A stretch of 64,000 nucleotides of DNA from Mucilaginibacter segetis (GTDB taxonomy: Bacteria; Bacteroidota; Bacteroidia; Sphingobacteriales; Sphingobacteriaceae): NCBI RefSeq assembly GCF_016522075.1, contig NZ_JAEHFW010000002.1:620001-684000 (forward strand), given 5' to 3'. The notes below the pieces were generated by a model. It was not told the DNA's origin and made no database searches. It saw only the letters and a list, made by a program, of their open reading frames with translations. Position 1 is the first letter of the stretch; every line of letters starts with the position of its first letter. Shown in pieces: positions 26,170-34,831 of this stretch. A program made the translations under genes and the position numbers.

Positions 26170-28416
26170 ATGATCAATAATAGCAAAAAGATAGCGGCCG
26201 AACTTTCTGTAGCCGAAAAGCAAGTTAATGCAACCATCATTCTTTTAGATGAGGGAGCCACTGTTCCCTTTATTTCAAGGTATCGTAAGGAACTGACCGG
26301 AAGTCTCGATGAAGTACAGGTGGCGGTGATCCGTGACCGTGTACAACAACTCCGTGATCTGGATAAGCGTAGGGAAGCTATTCTGAAATCACTTACGGAT
26401 ATGTCTAAGCTTACCTCATTGTTGGAGCAGCAAATAAATGCTGCCGAAACAATGGTACAGCTCGAGGATATTTATTTGCCTTACCGGCCAAAACGGAAGA
26501 CACGAGCAACTACGGCCCGTGAAAAAGGCTTACAACCATTAGCCGACCTGTTGATGGAACAGAAAAATACAGACCCGGAAAAAGAAGCCTCGAATTATAT
26601 AGATGAGGAAAAGGGAATAGCCAATGCCAATGAAGCACTTGCAGGTGCAAGAGATATTATTGCTGAATATATTAGTGAGCAGGCAGATACCCGCGCTAAA
26701 ATGCGCGATTTATTTACCGAAAAAGGAACTTTTCAATCAAAGGTTGCTGATGGGAAAGAACAGGAGGGCATAAAATATAAAGATTATTTCGATTGGTCAG
26801 AACCTGTAAAATCGGCACCGTCGCACCGTGTGTTGGCCATGCGCCGTGGTGAAAAAGAAGAGATTTTGTGGCTGGATATTAAACCTGCTGAGGAAGAAGC
26901 CATAGCCCTGCTGGAACGCGAATTTATTAAAGCCCGTAACGCTGCTGCTGAACAAGTTGCTTTGGCTATTACAGATGGTTACAAAAGGTTGCTCAAGCCA
27001 TCTATGGAAACGGAAGTAAGGCTGCTTACAAAAAAACGCGCTGACGAAGAGGCTATACGAGTATTTGCAGAGAATGCCCGCCAGCTATTATTGGGGGCTC
27101 CGCTTGGTCAAAAAAGAATGATGGCCATTGATCCCGGTTTTCGTACAGGTTGCAAATTGGTTTGCCTGGATCAACAAGGCAAACTATTAGAAAACACAAC
27201 CATATATCCCCATACTGGTGCAGGTCATGAAAAAGAGGCTGAGAAAGCCGTGCGTCACCTTTTTGAAAAATATAACGTCGAAGCCATTGCTATTGGTAAT
27301 GGTACCGCAGGACGTGAGACGGAGCTATTTGTTCGTAACCTTAATTTGCCGGGTGTTATTATTGTAATGGTGAATGAAAGCGGCGCATCTGTCTATTCTG
27401 CTTCAGAAGCCGCACGTGAAGAATTTCCTGATAAGGATATTACCGTTCGTGGTGCGGTATCCATCGGCAGACGTTTAATGGATCCGCTGGCAGAATTGGT
27501 TAAAGTTGACCCTAAATCTATCGGTGTAGGTCAATATCAGCACGATGTGGATCAAAATAAATTACAAGCCTCGTTAGATGACACGGTTATAAGCTGTGTA
27601 AATGCCGTTGGTGTGGAACTGAATACTGCGTCAAAGCAAATTTTGGCATATGTATCTGGTTTGGGGCCACAACTTGCACAAAACATTGTAGAATATCGTA
27701 ATCAGCATGGTGCATTTAAACGGCGGGATCAACTAAAAAAAGTAGCCAGGTTAGGCGATAAGGCTTTTGAACAGGCTGCAGGATTTTTGCGTATTCATAA
27801 TGCTGATAATCCGTTAGACAGTAGTGCTGTCCATCCGGAACGGTATAATCTGGTTGAGCAAATAGCCAAAGATATGAACTGTAAAGTACGGGACCTGATG
27901 AACGACCAGCATCTGCGAAAATCTATCCCTTTACAAAAATATATATCCGATGCGGTGGGGCTCCCAACCCTTAATGATATTATAACTGAACTGGCTAAGC
28001 CTGGCCGCGACCCGCGTGAACAATTCGAAGCATTTAGTTTTACCGAGGGCGTTAATGCTATAAGTGATCTGAAGATAGGCATGAAACTGCCGGGTATTAT
28101 AACTAATATCACCAATTTTGGTGCGTTTGTCGACATAGGTGTTCATCAGGATGGCTTGGTGCACTTAAGCCAGATAACCAACCGATTTATAAAAGATCCC
28201 AATGAGGTACTTAAGGTGCACCAAAAGGTTGAGGTTACGGTAACGGATGTAGATGTAAATCGCAAACGCATCTCACTTTCCATGAAAGAAAACGAGAAAA
28301 AGCAAGCAGAAACGCGCCCGCAAAAGAAGGCATTTTTACCAAAAACAAGCGCTAAAGCCCAACCCGAAACCGACATGCAAAACAAATTGGCTGCATTAAA
28401 AAATAAATTTAAATAA
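26170..28416 (+). CDS. tex: Tex family transcription/RNA-binding accessory protein
   Basis: 748 residues from ATG 26170. The Tex layout is clear: N-terminal Tex helical region (EGATVPFISRYRKELTGSLD), YqgF/RNase H-like domain (MMAIDPGFRTGCKLVCLD, about 320-440), helix-hairpin-helix repeats (SKQILAYVSGLGPQLAQNIV) and a C-terminal S1 RNA-binding domain (IITNITNFGAFVDIGVHQDG), then a basic tail. It binds nucleic acid and supports transcription; the exact role is unsettled. A longer frame from 26122 uses a TTG start beside a GATATTTG promoter-like box and is not preferred. Confidence 0.95.
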   Translation: MINNSKKIAAELSVAEKQVNATIILLDEGATVPFISRYRKELTGSLDEVQVAVIRDRVQQLRDLDKRREAILKSLTDMSKLTSLLEQQINAAETMVQLEDIYLPYRPKRKTRATTAREKGLQPLADLLMEQKNTDPEKEASNYIDEEKGIANANEALAGARDIIAEYISEQADTRAKMRDLFTEKGTFQSKVADGKEQEGIKYKDYFDWSEPVKSAPSHRVLAMRRGEKEEILWLDIKPAEEEAIALLEREFIKARNAAAEQVALAITDGYKRLLKPSMETEVRLLTKKRADEEAIRVFAENARQLLLGAPLGQKRMMAIDPGFRTGCKLVCLDQQGKLLENTTIYPHTGAGHEKEAEKAVRHLFEKYNVEAIAIGNGTAGRETELFVRNLNLPGVIIVMVNESGASVYSASEAAREEFPDKDITVRGAVSIGRRLMDPLAELVKVDPKSIGVGQYQHDVDQNKLQASLDDTVISCVNAVGVELNTASKQILAYVSGLGPQLAQNIVEYRNQHGAFKRRDQLKKVARLGDKAFEQAAGFLRIHNADNPLDSSAVHPERYNLVEQIAKDMNCKVRDLMNDQHLRKSIPLQKYISDAVGLPTLNDIITELAKPGRDPREQFEAFSFTEGVNAISDLKIGMKLPGIITNITNFGAFVDIGVHQDGLVHLSQITNRFIKDPNEVLKVHQKVEVTVTDVDVNRKRISLSMKENEKKQAETRPQKKAFLPKTSAKAQPETDMQNKLAALKNKFK

Positions 28417-28509
28417 GTGTTTGTTTTTAGCTGCTGCTGCACAATTACTTGCATAGTTGAGTGGAGATTATATATCTATAAGGAAAATGAATATTTGGAT
28501 TTGTTGATA

Positions 28510-28524
28510 ATAGATTTTATCTAT
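28510..28524 (+). promoter_or_regulatory. OxyR-type binding site upstream of ahpC
   Basis: ATAGATTTTATCTAT is a perfect palindrome that fits the OxyR half-operator ATAG-n-t-nnn-a-n-CTAT at every defined base. It ends 19 bases before the -33 box of the ahpC promoter, where an activator would bind. A second ATAG at 28539-28542 is near, but 14 bases from the first site's CTAT instead of 7. OxyR itself is not in the window. Confidence 0.6.
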
Positions 28525-28543
28525 AAAGCATAAATAATATAGA

Positions 28544-28574
28544 TTGAAGGGGATTGAAATTTATCATATCTTTG
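28544..28574 (+). promoter_or_regulatory. promoter of ahpC
   Basis: TTG (28544-28546), a 20-bp spacer and TATCTTTG (28567-28574) match the Bacteroidota -33/-7 consensus. The ahpC ATG is 25 bases further on. It sits next to the OxyR-type palindrome, so the gene is probably peroxide-inducible. The other ~125 bases between tex and this site show nothing else. Confidence 0.75.
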
Positions 28575-28599
28575 CAGATATAATAATAAAACATCAATT

Positions 28600-29145
28600 A
28601 TGTTAACAATAGGACAACAATTCCCGAAATTTTCTAAAATAGCAGTAACAAGCCTTGAAAAAGGAAAAGAGTTTGAAACCATCACTTCAGACTTTTTGGT
28701 AAACGATGATAACGTTTGGACAGTAATGTTTTGGTGGCCAAAGGATTTCACTTTTGTTTGCCCGACGGAGATAGCTGAGTTTAATAAAAACTATGGTGAA
28801 TTCCGCGATCGAGAAACTCGTTTAATAGGCGCATCAACCGATTCGGAATTTGTACACGCAGCATGGAGAAAACATCACGATGATCTGCGCGATCTTAAAT
28901 TCCCGATGTTGGCTGACACTTCAAAATCATTAGCCGAAGAGTTAGGTATTTTAGAACCGAATGAAAAAATCGCTTACCGTGCTACTTTCATAATTGATCC
29001 TACAGGTATTATCCGTTGGGTATCTGTAAATGATTTAAATGTAGGACGTAACGTAAAAGAAGTTTTGCGTGTACTTGATGGATTACAAACTGACGAACTT
29101 TGCCCTTGTAACTGGGAAAAAGGTCAGGAAACATTAACTGTTTAA
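28600..29145 (+). CDS. ahpC: peroxiredoxin, AhpC type
   Basis: 181 residues, thioredoxin fold. The peroxidatic Cys is in FTFVCPTEIAEF and the resolving Cys in DELCPCNWEKG near the C-terminus, the AhpC/Prx1 2-Cys pattern. The substrate is hydrogen peroxide or organic hydroperoxide, reduced to water or alcohol. No AhpF is beside it; instead an AhpD-like gene follows after a terminator, a plausible reductant partner, as in systems where AhpD recycles AhpC. Some relatives in this group use thioredoxin reductase, so the partner is not proven. Confidence 0.93.
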   Translation: MLTIGQQFPKFSKIAVTSLEKGKEFETITSDFLVNDDNVWTVMFWWPKDFTFVCPTEIAEFNKNYGEFRDRETRLIGASTDSEFVHAAWRKHHDDLRDLKFPMLADTSKSLAEELGILEPNEKIAYRATFIIDPTGIIRWVSVNDLNVGRNVKEVLRVLDGLQTDELCPCNWEKGQETLTV

Positions 29146-29157
29146 TTTAATATTGAT

Positions 29158-29197
29158 AAAAGTCCTCTGTACTATTAGGTGCAGAGGACTTTTTTTT
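29158..29197 (+). terminator. terminator after ahpC
   Basis: AGTCCTCTG (29161-29169) pairs with CAGAGGACT (29182-29190) around a 12-base loop and is followed by eight T residues ending at 29197. It would end most ahpC transcripts before the AhpD-like gene, which begins 14 bases later, so the second gene probably depends on readthrough. Confidence 0.85.
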
Positions 29198-29210
29198 ACA
29201 TCAAAATCTT

Positions 29211-29795
29211 ATGAACGAAAGTACCGAAATAATACAAGAGCTTCTGCAAGGCATTAATTTAGATGCGGGATATAGAACAGCCAGTCTTTCCCTTTTGGAA
29301 AAAGGTGAATCCCGTTACCTCCGTGATTTTAAACTTAACCTTACCAGCACGTTAACATCAGCACATTTAGATAATAAGGAATGTGCGCTGATTGGTTTAA
29401 GTATTGCCATCAATAATAATAACCTGCCGCTTACTAATTTTTACACCAAATATGCCGAAGAACAGGGAGCTAGCCCTGCGGAAATAGGTGAAGTCGCCGG
29501 TTGTGCTTCCTTATTGGCATCAAACAATGTGTTTTACCGTTTCAGGCATTTTACACAAAAAGAAAAGTATAGTCAAATTCCTGCACGCATCAGGATGCAA
29601 TTAATGATGAAACCCGTTACGGGTAAGGAATTTTTTGAATTGATGAGTTTGGCAGTATCTGCTGTTAACGGTTGTGAAATGTGTGTTAATGCACACGAAG
29701 ACTCATTGATGAAACTAGGAACAACTGAAGAGAGAATATTTGATGCAGTTAGGATTGCCTCTTTAGTGACGGCCACAGGGAAAATAATTTTTTAA
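29211..29795 (+). CDS. AhpD-like alkylhydroperoxidase / carboxymuconolactone decarboxylase family
   Basis: 194 residues, all-alpha. The redox site CEMCVNAHE (CxxC with a following His) sits at about residues 158-166, and the general base region EIGEVAGCASLLAS lies before it. AhpD passes electrons to AhpC or reduces peroxide itself. The length is about right for two AhpD half-repeats. The neighbouring ahpC and the intervening terminator suggest the two are coexpressed at different levels. The 219 bases after it hold a shared terminator (29981-30010) and no gene. Confidence 0.85.
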   Translation: MNESTEIIQELLQGINLDAGYRTASLSLLEKGESRYLRDFKLNLTSTLTSAHLDNKECALIGLSIAINNNNLPLTNFYTKYAEEQGASPAEIGEVAGCASLLASNNVFYRFRHFTQKEKYSQIPARIRMQLMMKPVTGKEFFELMSLAVSAVNGCEMCVNAHEDSLMKLGTTEERIFDAVRIASLVTATGKIIF

Positions 29796-29980
29796 AATAT
29801 TAGCAGTTGATATCTGTGATTGCTTTATGAAATTTAAATGAAATTAAATTTGGCTTTCTAAAATTAAAACCGCTAATTTTATAACTTAAGATTTTACACC
29901 CCCTGTTTCCATAATATTTACCAACTAAACGACTTGTGCAGCAGCGGGAAAAATAAATTTAATTGTTGATTTTTTGGAGA

Positions 29981-30010
29981 AGCCGTTCTGTTTGATAACA
30001 GAACGGCTTT
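29981..30010. terminator. bidirectional terminator between AhpD-like gene and emrB
   Basis: AAGCCGTTCTGTT (29981-29993) and AACAGAACGGCTT (29998-30010) form a perfect 13-bp stem with loop TGAT. T-rich flanks occur on both sides, so it can end the plus-strand AhpD-like transcript and the minus-strand efflux operon. Confidence 0.85.
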
Positions 30011-30014
30011 TTTG

Positions 30015-31559
30015 TTAATGGGAATCTGTTTGTACTTTCATGTTTCTGCGGAACGGTTGCAAGTATAATAACGGGATAGAAAATAGCATTACCAAACCAG
30101 ATACCCAATATGCGTCATCATAAGTTAATAATAGCGTTTGTTTAAGAACAGTACCTTCAATAGCCATATATGCCATATGTGTTGCATCAAGTAACGAATT
30201 ACCTTTTGCCATAAAATTATGAACATATTGATCAAATCTCTGTGTAAATGCCGTGTTATACGGATTGATATTTGTAAGCAAATTACTTCGGTGAAACCCT
30301 TGTCTGACATGAATTATGGTGGTTAGCGCTGCAATGCCAAATGAACCACCTAACTGCCTCATCATGTTGTTTAAACCGGAACCTTGACCTATTTCAGGAC
30401 CAGTAAGGTCGGCCATTGCCAATGTGGTTAATGGCACAAACAATAATGCCATACCTACACCCCGTATTACCAGTGGCCAAAAGAAATCATTTATACCTGT
30501 TGATAGCGTCGATTTGCTAAGCATGTGGGTAAACACATAAAATAAGAACATTCCTACTGTTGCCATAAACTGTGCAGGTATGCCTTTATTTAGCATTTTA
30601 CCAATAAAAGGCATCATTATTATGGTACATAGTCCGCCTGGGAACAGAATTTCACCTGTTTGTTGCGGAGAAAAACCAAGCAGATTCTGGCAAAATATGG
30701 GAAATACAAAAACTGAGCCGTATAAGCCAAATCCTAATATGAACGAAGTAAACATACCCACTGTAAAACTTCGGTGCCGCATAATATTAAAATTCACTAT
30801 CGGATGATCAGTACTTAACTCTCTCCAAATAAACAGTATGGTTCCAAGGATTGCGGTAATTGTTAATACTAAAATATAGCTTTTTGCAAACCAATCTTCC
30901 GACTCTCCTTTCTCTAAAATAGTTTGTAAACTACCCACAGCAACGGCTAATAAGGCAATACCCCACCAGTCAATAGGTTTTTTTTCATCCTTAGGCGTTT
31001 CCCGTACAAAAGTTATAGTACAAAATGCGGCAAGCGCGCCTACGGGTATATTTACATAAAATATCCATCTCCAGGCAAGGTGGTCAGTAATATAACCTCC
31101 TATCGTTGGGCCAACCGTTGGTCCTACAACGGCGCCCAAACCAAAGAGTGCTGTTGCAGTACCTATTTGTTCGCGGGGCCATGTCTCTAATAAAATAGCC
31201 TGGGCGGTGGATATTAAGCCGCCGCCGGCAAGCCCTTGTATTATACGAAACGCGATCAGTTCATTTAAACTGGTAGCATTACCGCATAAAAAAGAAGCAA
31301 TAGTAAATACAACAATAGATGTCAGAAAATAATTCTTACGACCAAAGCGCCCGCCCAGCCATCCCGACATGGGTAAAATAATAACATTTGCAACAGCGTA
31401 CCCTGTAACTACCCACGCAATATCTTCAAGTGTAGCACCAAGGTTACCCTGTATATCTGGCAGGGATACGTTTACTATTGTGGTATCAATAAGTTCCAGT
31501 AAGGAAGCTACAATAACAGTAATAGTAATTATCCATTTCTTAAAACCGGTCTCAGCCAT
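30015..31559 (-). CDS. emrB: DHA2 family multidrug efflux MFS transporter (EmrB-like)
   Basis: 514 residues, about 14 hydrophobic segments, inner membrane. Family motifs: LIDTTIVNVSLPDIQGNLGA (the TM1 'D.tivnvALP.i' motif), GWLGGRFGRKNYFL between TM2 and TM3, and a GAVVGPTVGPTIGGY motif C, the antiporter signature. Proton-coupled export of hydrophobic drugs is expected. It is the last gene of a tetR-tolC-emrA-emrB operon and begins 5 bases after the emrA stop. The actual substrates are unknown. Confidence 0.93.
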   Translation of the reverse strand: MAETGFKKWIITITVIVASLLELIDTTIVNVSLPDIQGNLGATLEDIAWVVTGYAVANVIILPMSGWLGGRFGRKNYFLTSIVVFTIASFLCGNATSLNELIAFRIIQGLAGGGLISTAQAILLETWPREQIGTATALFGLGAVVGPTVGPTIGGYITDHLAWRWIFYVNIPVGALAAFCTITFVRETPKDEKKPIDWWGIALLAVAVGSLQTILEKGESEDWFAKSYILVLTITAILGTILFIWRELSTDHPIVNFNIMRHRSFTVGMFTSFILGFGLYGSVFVFPIFCQNLLGFSPQQTGEILFPGGLCTIIMMPFIGKMLNKGIPAQFMATVGMFLFYVFTHMLSKSTLSTGINDFFWPLVIRGVGMALLFVPLTTLAMADLTGPEIGQGSGLNNMMRQLGGSFGIAALTTIIHVRQGFHRSNLLTNINPYNTAFTQRFDQYVHNFMAKGNSLLDATHMAYMAIEGTVLKQTLLLTYDDAYWVSGLVMLFSIPLLYLQPFRRNMKVQTDSH

Positions 31560-31564
31560 GTTTT

Positions 31565-32617
31565 TTAGTCTTTAATTAATACAGAAACGTTTACGCTCAT
31601 TCCCGGGCGTAGTTTAGCTAATTGTTCTTTGGTTCCATTTAATTTGATTTTCACAGGAACCCTTTGCACAACTTTTACGAAGTTGCCTGTGGCATTATCC
31701 GGAGGTAATAATGAGAATTTCGCACCAGTAGCAGGTGAAAAATTATACACGGTACCCTTTATGTCCATATCAGGATAGGCATCTACCTCAACATTTACTT
31801 TTTGCCCATTTCTGATGTCGTTTAATTGCGTTTCTTTAAAGTTGGCGGTTATGTAAATGCTGTTATCATTCACTATAGAAAACAACGTTTGCCCTGCTTG
31901 TACCAATTGTCCTACCTGTACGTTCTTTTTAGCAGCCAGGCCGCTCGCCGGTGCTTTAATATTAGTATAGGATAATTGAAGTTTTGCAAAATCAACGTCT
32001 GCTTGCTTTGCATTAACACCTTTGTTAGTAACTTTCAATTGATTACGTGTGGTGCCAACTTGTTCTACGGCAGCTTTATATTGATCTTGGGCTGCTTTAT
32101 AATTTGCCTGAGCTACCGTTAAATCGGCTTTAGCCTGGTCAAATTGCTGACGTGTTACTGATCCGTCTTTAACCAGATTGGCGTAACGGTCGTAATCTTT
32201 CTGTACTTTATCTAAACGCGCCTTAGCAGAAGTTACTTCAGCTTTAGCACTTGCAGAATTAGCGGTTGTGGCATATATCTGTGATTGGCCTACGTTAACT
32301 CCTGCGCTTGCACCGGCTTGGGCTGCTTCAGCTTGTTCGAGTTTAACTTTATAATCTCTATCGTCAATTTTCACTAAAACATCGCCTTTATTTACATGGG
32401 TGTTTTCTTCAAATAAGATAGAATCAACGTAGCCTCCAACTCTTGTTACTACGGGGCTTATGTCTCCATCTATCTGCGCATCATCTGTATCTACGTGGTT
32501 ACTGTAGTATATATATTCTTTTACACCAAAAATAGCTCCTACTATAAGTATGATCCCCAATACTATCGGGAGAACTTTATTTGGTTTTTTTTTGGTTTCT
32601 GTTGCCTGTGTTGCCAT
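31565..32617 (-). CDS. emrA: HlyD family periplasmic adaptor (EmrA-like)
   Basis: 350 residues. A single N-terminal membrane helix (VLPIVLGIILIVGAIFGVK) is followed by the lipoyl half-motifs DTDDAQIDGDISPVVTRVGGYV and NTHVNKGDVLVKIDDRDY, a long alpha-helical hairpin of Ala/Gln-rich heptads, then IKAPASGLAAKKNVQVGQLV and a beta-barrel. It links the inner-membrane EmrB pump to the TolC-like outer-membrane channel. Gene order and short spacing (17 bases after tolC) support a tripartite pump. Confidence 0.93.
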   Translation of the reverse strand: MATQATETKKKPNKVLPIVLGIILIVGAIFGVKEYIYYSNHVDTDDAQIDGDISPVVTRVGGYVDSILFEENTHVNKGDVLVKIDDRDYKVKLEQAEAAQAGASAGVNVGQSQIYATTANSASAKAEVTSAKARLDKVQKDYDRYANLVKDGSVTRQQFDQAKADLTVAQANYKAAQDQYKAAVEQVGTTRNQLKVTNKGVNAKQADVDFAKLQLSYTNIKAPASGLAAKKNVQVGQLVQAGQTLFSIVNDNSIYITANFKETQLNDIRNGQKVNVEVDAYPDMDIKGTVYNFSPATGAKFSLLPPDNATGNFVKVVQRVPVKIKLNGTKEQLAKLRPGMSVNVSVLIKD

Positions 32618-32634
32618 TGTTTTTATGTGTTGTA

Positions 32635-34002
32635 TTATTTGTTAAGAGTTCCGGTTGATTTTAATAAAGTATAGTAAGCAAGCCCTGCGTCGGCTTTAGC
32701 CAGTTCAAGATTTATTTGGGCCTGATAAAGCAATGTTTGCGCGTCTGCCCGATCTGTTGCTGATGATATATTGCTTTGATATTTTGATTCCAATATTCTG
32801 TTATTTTCCTGTGCCTGGTTGATAGAAGTTTGCAGTAAGTTGATCTTATCCAGTGCTAAACGATAATTCTGATAGCTTTGATTTACTTCATTTTTAACAT
32901 TATCTGTTGTAATACCTTTATTTATTATCACCTGTTCGCGTTCAATATTGGCTTCCGCTACTTTATTTTTATTGGTCCATAAACTGCCGAAATTCCACGA
33001 TAAAGTTAAACCCACCGATATAGGTGTTATATAATGTCCGTTACGTGGAAGGGGATTTGCAGAAGCATCTACATAATAAGCGCTACCTGATGCAGCTAAT
33101 GTTGGGATTGTATTAGCTTTTATATTGCTAATGTTATTTTCGGCCACTTTTGTGCGTAAATCCAACTGTTTTAATTCAGGTCGGTTAACCATTGCCGAAT
33201 CCATATAAACAGATAATGGTTCTGCTGTTCTTTCCGCCTCTTTAATCTCTCCTATATTTAGCTGGGTGCCTTCAGGTAAACCCAGTAAAATATCCATATT
33301 ATAATTAATTATGCGGCGGTTATTTTCAAGGTCGATGCCATTGAGCTGGATGTTTGAACGCTGTAATTGAAAGCGTAAAACATCATTCTTGGTTACCAAA
33401 CCCTGATCAAAAAAACGTTGCGATTGTTTAATTTGTTGATCAATAGTAGCAAGGTTTTGATCTACAACTTTTTTGCTTTGCAAAACCTTATACAGGTTGT
33501 AATAAGCATTAATTATATCATAAGTGATCTGGTCTTTATCGTTTTCTGAATCAAGCCGGGCTACTTGAGTTAATAGTTCCGTAGATTCACGGGCGTACTT
33601 TAATTTATTACCTGCAAAAATAACCTGGCTTATTGATACGGTACCTAAATATGCATCGGCGCTTTTCGGTAAATTAAAGCTCTCATCCGGGCCTAAACTC
33701 AGGTGGTTAGCAGGTATTTGTGCACGATTATAACCATAACTTGCCTTTCCAGATGGCAGTGCGCTATCTTTAGCCTGGTTATATTGGGATATAGCCTGAT
33801 CAACTTTTGCCTGTGAAAGTTTTAAAACTTTGCTGTTTTGCAGTCCAAGCGTAATAGCTTCATCAAGCGTGATGGTTTTTTCCTGCGCAGTAGCGGGATT
33901 TGTGAATAGCATTACCAGTATCAATATGGCAATACTACCCATTGCTTTAGCGGTGTTTTTTAATAGATAGGGTTTCAAGGGAGTATATTTATTTGTTGTC
34001 AT
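32635..34002 (-). CDS. tolC: TolC family outer-membrane efflux protein
   Basis: 455 residues with a signal peptide (AIL..LVMLFTNPATAQ). Two OEP repeats: helical stretches such as TLDEAITLGLQNSKVLKLSQA and a matching second half with ANIEREQVIINKGITTDNVK. The protein forms the outer-membrane channel and periplasmic tunnel of a tripartite exporter. It lies 2 bases from the tetR stop and 17 bases before emrA. Its extended hydrophilic N-terminus (MTTNKYTPLKPYLLKN) precedes the signal core; a later start is possible. Confidence 0.9.
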   Translation of the reverse strand: MTTNKYTPLKPYLLKNTAKAMGSIAILILVMLFTNPATAQEKTITLDEAITLGLQNSKVLKLSQAKVDQAISQYNQAKDSALPSGKASYGYNRAQIPANHLSLGPDESFNLPKSADAYLGTVSISQVIFAGNKLKYARESTELLTQVARLDSENDKDQITYDIINAYYNLYKVLQSKKVVDQNLATIDQQIKQSQRFFDQGLVTKNDVLRFQLQRSNIQLNGIDLENNRRIINYNMDILLGLPEGTQLNIGEIKEAERTAEPLSVYMDSAMVNRPELKQLDLRTKVAENNISNIKANTIPTLAASGSAYYVDASANPLPRNGHYITPISVGLTLSWNFGSLWTNKNKVAEANIEREQVIINKGITTDNVKNEVNQSYQNYRLALDKINLLQTSINQAQENNRILESKYQSNISSATDRADAQTLLYQAQINLELAKADAGLAYYTLLKSTGTLNK

Positions 34003-34004
34003 TT

Positions 34005-34634
34005 TTAATTAACTAAGTAAGCTTTAAGAAGTCCTTTCATATAGGCTTTTAACCTTGGTTTAAGCAACTCTTCCTGTGCTGTCATGTCCTGAACATCATA
34101 TCCCAGCAACAATGATGCAATGTGCGGCGTATTTACTACATAGTTTTTTGTACCAAACACCGTTGCTACTATCATATCAATATCGCAGGTATTATTAAAT
34201 TCACCATTTTTAATACCACCGGTCAAAATGTTTCTGAATACAATTACATTTTGCATGATGATATTGGTTATTTTATCAGTTAATTCTGTTTTTTTAGTTT
34301 TTGATATTTCCCGGTGCAGCATTACATGAAAACAGTTGTTATTAACAACTTTGTCTACATAGCTATCTAAGTATTTTTCCAATTTACCCCAGGAACTGGA
34401 TTCTTCATCATTGCCAATACCTAATAGTATTTTTTGGAACGAGGCAATTCGTCGTTCAAAAATGGCAAGAAACAACCCTTCTTTCGATCCGAAGTAATAA
34501 TTTAACATAGCCATATTAACTCCGGCTTCACCAGAGATAAGACGAGTGGATGCACCATCAAAGCCTTTTTCGGCAAATACTTTTTCAGCTACATCCAGGA
34601 TATGATCCTTTTTATCAATTTTCTCTTTTTCCAT
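34005..34634 (-). CDS. TetR family transcriptional repressor of the efflux operon
   Basis: 209 residues. The N-terminal helix-turn-helix reads ILDVAEKVFAEKGFDGAST and GVNMAMLNYYFGSKEGLFLA, the TetR signature; the rest is a ligand-binding helical domain of unknown specificity. It is the first gene of the operon and its promoter lies inside a perfect palindrome (34656-34681), so autoregulation, with release by the pump's substrate, is expected. The same promoter would drive tolC, emrA and emrB. Confidence 0.9.
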   Translation of the reverse strand: MEKEKIDKKDHILDVAEKVFAEKGFDGASTRLISGEAGVNMAMLNYYFGSKEGLFLAIFERRIASFQKILLGIGNDEESSSWGKLEKYLDSYVDKVVNNNCFHVMLHREISKTKKTELTDKITNIIMQNVIVFRNILTGGIKNGEFNNTCDIDMIVATVFGTKNYVVNTPHIASLLLGYDVQDMTAQEELLKPRLKAYMKGLLKAYLVN

Positions 34635-34653
34635 TTTATTTTTTGTCGCGCCG

Positions 34654-34681
34654 CAAAACTAATCAATCGTTTGATTAGTTT
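34654..34681 (-). promoter_or_regulatory. TetR-type operator overlapping the efflux operon promoter
   Basis: AAACTAATCAA (34656-34666), spacer TCGT and TTGATTAGTTT (34671-34681) form a perfect 11-bp inverted repeat. On the minus strand the -7 box TAGTTTTG (34661-34654) overlaps its downstream arm, so binding would block RNA polymerase. It begins 22 bases before the tetR ATG. The remaining ~115 bases to the divergent PIG-L promoter show nothing else. Confidence 0.82.
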
Positions 34682-34799
34682 AAAATGTTTTTTGTTATTT
34701 ATTGCATTTAATTGACATGTGTCGTTTATCATAACTTTTAAAGATAACCCTGAGTAAAAATTTACTTACGAAAGATATAAATGTGCTTGTAAGGGTCTG

Positions 34800-34827
34800 T
34801 TGCAGAATAACTTTTACAATATATTTG
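34800..34827 (+). promoter_or_regulatory. promoter of the PIG-L gene, leaderless candidate
   Basis: TTG (34800-34802), a 17-bp spacer and TATATTTG (34820-34827) match the consensus. Only four bases separate the -7 box from the ATG at 34832. Transcription in this group usually begins about 5-7 bases after the box, so the mRNA probably starts at or next to the first codon. Confidence 0.65.
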
Positions 34828-34831
34828 CCCT

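Noticed and set aside
28453-28479. Extra ATAG and CTAT words upstream of the ahpC OxyR-type site
   Set aside because: They are not at 7-base spacing and do not form a second OxyR half-site.
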